Of a DNA stretch of 64,000 nucleotides, positions 49,179 to 58,100 are shown piece by piece. The stretch covers positions 49,647,501 to 49,711,500 of the forward strand of contig NC_073358.2 of assembly GCF_027580225.2 (NCBI RefSeq), read 5' to 3'. The notes beneath the pieces are model-generated. The model made no database searches. It was given only the letters and a program-made list of their open reading frames with translations, and had not been told where the DNA came from. Source of the stretch: Misgurnus anguillicaudatus. Lineage: Eukaryota; Chordata; Actinopteri; Cypriniformes; Cobitidae. The position numbers were made by a program, and so were the translations under genes. How positions within the stretch are numbered: the stretch's first letter is position 1; every line of letters begins with the position of its first letter.

Positions 49179-52100
49179 AGTAAATGCAGCTGAAAGAATA
49201 CACTGCGTGTTTTAAAGTAAAAAAAAAATAACGAAACGCAATATGTGGAGGCCGGTGTTGAATCTGTCTGTATGATATGAAAAATATCTTACGTGAGCCT
49301 GTGGCTAAAGTATAAAAGTGGAACTCTTTGTAGCATAATCAGGGCTTGACATTAACTTTTTTGCTCACCAGCCAAAGTGGCTAGTTGTTTTTCAAAGGTA
49401 CTAGCCAAAGTTAATTGTATATGATTAAATTTGACTTTGGCATCCTAAAATTACTTTAATTCGAGCAAATTTACTTGCTAAATTAGATGCAGACTGAATT
49501 TCAAATGCAGTCTGACTACCCGAATTAAGACAACATTTAGCTGGTATATAGCTGGTATATCAGTAGATCATATAAGATGCATGAAAAACATGCTAGTAAT
49601 TAAGGCATAAATAGATTAACTTTGAATGAATATATTAAAAGTAGAACAGGGGTGTAGAAGAAACACTAATTCTAAACTGAAAAGATAAACACAAAACCCA
49701 TCGATAACCACTTTAAATATTTATTAACAACAGCAGTAAATACTGTCAAGATATGTACATTAATTTTACTGTCATGCAGATGTATTTTATAAGCTAAATG
49801 GTTTCTGATAAAAGTGATTTAAGACAAATGTCGGGAGGGCATTATTGTTACATTAAAACGATGCGCGAACCTCTCGATGGCGGGTTTCCTTTAATTTCGT
49901 GTGCATTCAGGTATGCGCTGAATTTCTCTTCGCTCTTGCCCTGAGAGTTTGCACGCAATTTATATCTAATCAATCACTTCAATGCAATTGTTTTGTCTTT
50001 CCCGAAGTGTGTATGCGCTCAGACTGCGTCCTCTTGTGCATTCGCAAATCCATCAGCTCTCGCGCGCTCTCTGGAAGGTGACGCTTTGGTCCGCTACGCC
50101 CTGCTGATCGCGTGCGCGTCTCTCAACAGATCTCTGTGCGTTGCTCTGGGTGCAGAATGCTCATGGGAGTTGTAGTTTCCCAGTGTCGCATTGCGTATTG
50201 TTTATCATTTCGCATAACTTTTAAGAAAACAGACCTGCCTTATGGCCGAAATCTTACCCGCGTTTGGCGGGTGTTAATGTCAAGCCCTGGTCATAATACC
50301 ATAAATTCAAATATTATAATTCACTTACTGCCAGCAAAAATGAGCCTTGGTTTGTGCTCTCTGGAAGAGAAAAGCCCACTTGCATATCGTTGTTCAGCTC
50401 GTCTTTTTTTGTCTGTAATTTACAACTTTCGGCGGGGCAAAAGATCACGTTGCTGTGCACGAAACAGCATCTCGAATGCACACCAAAAATTACCACTTTA
50501 CCAGTGCTTTGGTAAGTGGCGACAACGATCTGTGAACTATTGTGTTAACGACTGTGTAGCTGCTTTGTTTGTTGCTGGAGGACGCGTGCTTTACAAAAAC
50601 GGTGCTGTACTAAAAGGTAAATTATAGTTCGCCTAAATTTTTTTTTTTTTTTGTGTATTTATTTAATGTGTATTATTTCTTCCCCAAGCTCATAAAATAA
50701 ATTTGGGTCGCACATAAATTGGCAGGGTCGGTCGGAAACCGGAACCAAACAAATTTTTTTTTTAGGCCTTATGATTTTGCTTTTCTCCTTGTGATCCCAG
50801 TGTGTGCCATATCTGATTTCAATGGGGACGGACCCTGAGCCCGCCATGAGGAACAAAGCCGACCAACAGCTGGTGGAGATTGATAAGAAGTACACTGGAT
50901 TTATCCATGTAAGCATTAGTCTACAATCCTTGCTATATGTGTCATATATCCAAAACTACAATGTTATCCATAAATAGGATCATTCTGGTTGTGGGATCCT
51001 ATTGGCTGGATATTAGAGACAGATTTGTAAGAATGTAATGCATTATACCCTGAAACGTTAAGGTTGAACTGTTAGAATGAGCGATGATCAGTGTCAAATA
51101 ACGTTTTGTGGAAATTTATCTCTGCTTATAAAGCAAGAAGGGTTTATTTTATTTTTCCCACCAGTTTTTTTTTCATTCAGCATTCAGACATGCTTTCCAT
51201 TTTAGCTCCGAGTCAGATCCTCACCCATTAAAGGGAACCTATTATGCAAAATCCACTTTTACAAGTTATGTAAACACAACCACTCCACAATGAAAAAAAC
51301 CCTCTCCTTCTTTTTTTTATCCCCATTAAACCAAAGCAGTCTCATTAGACATACCGTTTTGATTCTCTTGCTAATGTGACATCACACTGATAAAGCCCCA
51401 CCCATCCTGCATTACTATAGTTTCTGCCCTCAGCGAGTTGTACTCTGTCCGCCGTATCTTAGTAATGAAATACCACTTTCTCAGACTGTATTCATAGGAA
51501 TCAGATCTATTTTAAAAAAAGCACTCACTGTCTCTTTGGGTAAGGGAGTGAGGAGCTGTAGCTTATTTAAATTAAAAGTCGCCATGAAACTGAAGTAGCA
51601 ATTGTCTTATTTTCCCCGTGGTGATGTATATCAGATTAACAAAAGGCTTCTGAAATGAAAAAGGTAGGACCGGACTTGAATTCGTCCATTGAGAACTGAA
51701 TCTTTTCCTGAACCCCGCCCACCTGCCATACCATATGACCAGAAGTAAAGAGACATCGTTTCAAGGAGGGGAGGAGATTTGCGTTTTTTTTTTTTAGATT
51801 ATATGGGCACATGAATTTAAAAAAAAATAATGAAGCTTACAGATTTGTCATTTGTAAAAAAAAAAGCGAAGTATTCCAAAACAAATTAAGACAATACCAG
51901 TCTGTTTTGATGTTTTGTGTCTTAAAGGATTAGTCCATTTTCTTACAAGAAAATCCAGATAATTTACTCGCCACCATGTCATCCAAAATGTTGATGTCTT
52001 TCTTTGTTCAGTCGAGATGAAATTATGTTTCTTGAGGAAAACATTCCAGGATTTTTCTAATTTTACTGGACACCAACTGTTTAAAATTGCAGTTTCAAAG

Positions 52101-55100
52101 GACTCTGAACGATCCCAAAGGAGGCATAAGGGTCTTATCTAGCGAAACGATTGTCATTTTTGATAAGAGAAATAAAAAATATGCACTTTTAAACCATAAC
52201 TTCTCGTCTATCTCCGGTCCTGTGATGCGCCAGCGCGACCTCACTTAATACATCATCACGTCAAGAGGTCACGGAGGACGTATCGAAACTACGCCCCAGT
52301 GTTTACAAGTGAGGAGAAAGAGGACCATTCCGATGTTGTTGTACGTGGAATGATACTAATTAATGTCTTTGTGTCAGTTTATTGTTTAAAATGGTCCGCA
52401 AATGTGCGTTTCATATATGTAACACGTGACCTTTCCACGGCATTAACGCAATTACGTGAGATCGTGCTGGGGCATCACCGGACCGTAGATAGATGAGAAG
52501 TGGTGGTTTAAAAGTGCACATTTTTTATTCTTCTTGCCAAAAATGACAATCGTTTCGATGGATAGGACCCTTATGCCTCGTTTGGGATAATTTGGAGTCC
52601 TATGAAGCTGCAGTTTTGAACTGCATTGGAACTGTTAAGTGTTGGGGTCCATTAAAGTCCATTATAATGAGAAAAATCCTGGAATGTTTTCCTCGGAAAA
52701 CATAATTTCTTCTCGACTGAACAAAGAAAGACATCAACATTTTGGGTGACATGGTGATAAGTAAATTATTTGGATTTTTTTTAATAATGGACTAATCCTT
52801 TAACATGGGTGATTGTTGATGTAGCAGACCGGGATTATACAATTTATTATTGCATGTTTTGATTCAAAGATTCACACATACTTGTGTTCGTTTTTGCTTA
52901 TTTTTCTACTTAAGCCTTTAAAAATGTGTACATGTTCATACTTTTTTTTTATATTTAATTCAATGTTCGATGGCAATGGTGTAAAAGGAATTATTAAACA
53001 GAATTTCATTGTTGTCAACAGATGAAGGCTGTGGCTGGGATGAAGATGTCCTACCAAGTACAGCAGGCGGTCTTGGGTTCAGGAGTGTCGGTCATCCGTG
53101 GTTTCCGCCAGGACGAGTCCAATTCAGCTCTGTGTTCTCACCTGTACAGCATGGTTCGAACGAACCGGCAACACAGACGAGCGTTCCTCATCTCGCTCCT
53201 TAATCTGTTCGACGACAGCTCGGTTAGCACTGCCCTCCGGTCTTTATCGTTCCCCATCTGTAGCTCTTTGCTGCAATTTTAAGACATTTCTTTTTTGTCT
53301 CTTTCTCTGAGCAGAAGATGGAGGTAAACATGCTGTTGTTCATGGCTGATAATTTGGCCTACTTCCCCTATCAGTCTCAGGAGGAGCCTCTCTTCATTAT
53401 GCATCACATAGACATCACGCTGTCGGTGTCGGGCAGCAACCTGCTGCAGTCATTTAAAGAGGTAAACGCCTGTACACACACCATGAATCCTAAATTAATA
53501 TTTTTATTTTAACATCACTTGTGCTGTGGTTTTACTCTCCATGGATGAATCTGATGGTTTGCTGTGTACTTGTAGTTTATCTGATATATTTGTATCAGCT
53601 TTGAATGGCAAATTGTTAAATAGGTTTGTTTATTTTTAATAAAAACTGCAAAAGCAAATACTCCATAGTGTGCTTACATTGTGGTTGCGATGTCATCATA
53701 ATGATGACTTCTGAAGTGACGTTTCTGCTATCGTCTCAGTCTCTCATCAGAATTCCAGGCCGAAAAAGCAGGAAAAGGACTCGACGGAGACGGCAGCAAC
53801 AAAACGGTTCGGAGGAGCAGAGAACAGAGCAGGAGGAAGAGGTAGACAGGCACAGCGGAGATGAAATGGCTGAGGATGATGATGATTTTGAGGAGGATGA
53901 AGATGGGCAGCGAGTGAGAAAACCCAAGCCGACGGAGAACGCCAAGGAGCCGGAGTCCGAATCGGAATCTGATCTGGAAGATGCCGATGCCGTCATGGAG
54001 CGTCTCCCTGACGACACATCACCTCTCCTGGACTTCGCCAGAGCATCACAGGGCATTTTGTTACTGCTGGTGCTGAAACAACATCTCAAGAATCTCTACG
54101 GTTTCTCAGACAGGTATCGCACAACCAAAAACCAGAAGCTTGACTGAAGTTGCTTTGTATGAAGATGATAACGTGGCTTTATTGATTCATTAGTACATTT
54201 AGAATTTTCAAGGCTGGAAACTAGGGATGCATAACGATTAATCACGATTAATCTATTGCAGCAGAAAAGTGTTTGTTTACATCAGATATGTGTGTGTGAA
54301 CTGTGTATAATAATTATGTATAAATATGCACATATGCATGTATAATGTTAAGGAAAAAATATATTAAGTATTTATACATAAATATACAAATGTAAATAAA
54401 AACTTTTATTCTGCTATAGATTAACTGCGATTAATCGTTATGCATCCTTACTGGAAACTTTCCATGGGAATTAATAGGAATAAACTAGGAACTTTTGGGA
54501 AAAATTGCCTATAATAGGGAACCTAAATGTAGTTAAAAAAATCTTTCAGCATAATTTTGTTTAACACAAGATTTAAGGCAAATTCAGTTGAATTTCTACC
54601 CTTCACATTCCTCAGTCACATGCACACTGCTTACTGAAGGGCCATTGAGGCCATACCCCCTGCATGTACTTGCATTTCTCCATAACATGCACAGATCATT
54701 TCTTAAATTCTGCACACAAAATAATGTCAAAATGTCCATCTTTGCATGTATTTATGTAAATTACATACATTTATTTTACACTTCCTTGTGTTGTGTAAGC
54801 TAGTGTGCAACAACATTTATACCATTGTAAAGACAAATGCACTAAGTGAAAAAGCATTTTGTCAAGATCATTTAAAGGGGACATATCATGAAAATCTGAC
54901 TTTTTCCATGTGTAAGTGCTATAATTGGGTCCCCAGTGCTTCTTTCAACCTAGAAAATGTGATAAAGATCAACCCAGTAACTTAGTTTTGGTAAACCATT
55001 CTCTGCAAGCATTTGAAAAAATAGGTAATTGGAATTTGGCTCCCCTTGTGATGTCAGAAGGGGATAATACCCAGGACACATCCAAAAACGGCACATTTTT

Positions 55101-58100
55101 GCTCACACCTACAACGTGGCAATTTTAACATGCTATAATAAATAATCTATATGGTATTTTGAGCTAAAACTTCACATGTGTTATCTGAGGACACCAAACG
55201 TTTTTTGACATTTAAATTCTTGTGAAATGTCCCCTTAAAAAGACCCCAAAGTTTGGACACATTACTATTTTTAATGTTTTTTTAAAAAGTCTATTGTGCT
55301 CATTAAGCCTGCATTTATTTGATTAAAATTTTTCAGGAATCATTCATATAAGGATTTTTGATCAGGCTTGATGATCAGGATTCTTCAAAATGTACTACCT
55401 TGCATGCATGGCTACTTATTACCAAATCTTAGTTATGTTTGTATATGATATAGTTTAAATACATTTCTCTTTATTTCCAAATAATTCACATAAATTTCCA
55501 ATTTGGAATATCTCCAAAAATTTCCCAGATTAAGTTCCCATGGAAAGTTTCTGGAAACCCTTTGCAACCCCAACATACACGCATACATTAATATTAGGGG
55601 TGTGACGATAAATCGAGACACTAATACAAGGGTTCTCAACCTTTTGCAATTTACGGCCCACCAATGACTGTTTAAAACGGACCACCTTTCTAAACATGAT
55701 ATAGTATCAACGCAGAATAAAAAAACAACAACAATGCATTGTGACATGCTTTTCCCATTACTAAAGTCACTAAAGGTACACCTGGTGGTACCCCTGTAGA
55801 TGAATGAGGAACGTCATTGCTTCCAATGGAAAAACCAAACCACATGGGTGTCATTTTGAGCCAAAAAAAGACATTTACTTTTAGGCTTAGGCTTTAGACT
55901 TTATTTGTATTAGTTCTTAAGGGTAGTACCTTTGAGAAGTTACATCTTTGAAGGTAAAATATACAGACGCGGAAAACATTGAGACCCTTTTAAGACTGTT
56001 TTCAGTTTATCTAATTGTACTATTTATAGCTATGTTTAAGTAAAAAAAAGAAATTTTGTTTTATCCTATCAACTTCCAAAAAAACATTTCTGCCAAATTC
56101 CTAATAAAAAATAATGGTTTTATTTGCATTTTTTGCAAAAAAAATGAAATGGGGAAAAATGTCAAAATACAAAAAAAGATTTAGATTTTGAATAGGCTTA
56201 CTGCAAAGAAATTTAAATGTTCAAAGTTTATATAAATTTTTAACAACACAATGTTTTAACATTTATTTTAGGAACAATTTAAAAGTAAATATTTGATGAA
56301 ATAAGCCTGTTGGTTTTTTTTATTCACTTGTCCTTTCATGCTCTCCGTCGTGTACATTGCTGTTGTGTTTGGGTGACTTTAGGTTCGGTGTCTGAAGTCA
56401 ACAGACACTGGACTGAAATCATAACAATAGGCTACATGTAGACATGATTATAAAAGGCAAAACTGAAGTGGTCTATTCATTTTTTCGACAGCTATATTTA
56501 AAATGATTTCTGAAATCAAATGCATCTTATTTGACGCATAAGCCAAACTGAAAGTATTTTGCACGTCAAATAATTATGCGAAAGGGGAAACCCCGAGCTT
56601 CAGAAAGTGATGCAAAATGCACGTCAAAAAGTGGTATTACAATAGGGGAAAGTTTGTGTGGAGTCACACCGCAGACAGCTATTTGTAGATGCCACCTTCT
56701 TTTTAATGTGGCACAACGCGGACATGCTGTTTGCGACCCCCTTCACATAGTGTTACTGCATCTGAATGAACATGCGTTCTATCTGACGTGACGTGATTGC
56801 TGTTGCGATATTCAAACATGAATGGGCTTTTAGATCATGCGTTTTGTTTCTGTGCGAGAGCGCCCTCTGGCTTTTCACCATAATTCATTGAGAAGCATAG
56901 CAAGCAAATCTCACAATTTATCGCTACACCCATAATAAATATCCATGAACCAAAATAAACATGCATACCTATTTTTATTTTTATGAATACTAATACTAAT
57001 GCAATAAAAATAGAATAATGTCATTGTGCTTGATGCACACAGAAACATCTGATAATGCTTTTGTGGAATATGATCCTAATAATCCTTACGTTCTTTTAAC
57101 ACAGCAAAATTCAGAAGTACTCGCCTACAGAGTCAGCCAAGGTGTACGATAAAGCCGTGAACAGAAAGTCATCCGTACAGTTCAGTCCACGGCAGACCAT
57201 CGACTTTCTCAACCACTACGATGTTCACGGTGATCTGACCTACGAGCTGAAGAGGAAGATCGTCAAACAGTACCTTGATGTAAGAATACACTCTCAGCTT
57301 TCTAGTTCAGTCAAAACAACAAAATCACTTTTTACTGCTTTAATGTAGGGCTGCATAACGATTAATCACGACTAATCGTTTGCAGAATAAAAGTTTTTGT
57401 TTACATAATATATGTGTGTGTACTGTGTATAATAATTATGTATAAATTAATACACATGCATGTAAATATTTAAGAAATATTTACATGTGTATATACATTT
57501 TTAGATATATATATATATATAATTTATATTAAATCTAAATATTTAATCTATAAATATTTTTCTTAAAATTATACATGCATGTGTGTGTATTTTTATATAT
57601 AATATAATAATATTATTATACACAGTACACACACACATTTATGATGTAAACAAAAACTTTTATTATGCAAACGATTAGTCACGATTAATCGTTATGCAGC
57701 CCTACTTAAATGTTTGTTTGTTTTTTGTGGCAGAGCACCTCTTGAAACTACATAGCATTAGGGCTGTCACGGTTATGAAATTTGTGTCAATTTTGATGAT
57801 TAATTGCCTGTTTTATTGGTTTGACATTTCATTATTGTAATATTTTTTCTTTGCTTATGAAAAATTTAAATTTATTTAAATGAAATCTTTTGCAAGGTTC
57901 ACCTGGCAGTAAATATTAATATACATAACACACATTTAAAAGTAATCTGATACGGTCTCGTTTATACAGGCGCTGCAGCTCCCCCTTGTGTTTTTTAGAG
58001 AGATGTGCAATAATTGCGGTGATCTGAAATCATTGCGATGAGGTCAAACAATCGCGATGAGAGGATTATTTAATCATTGTGACAGCCCTACATAGCATAG

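Noticed and set aside
50112..50627. 171-codon + strand open frame
   Set aside because: It straddles the right end of the hAT-like element at 49340-50289 and AT-rich intron DNA and shows no protein similarity.
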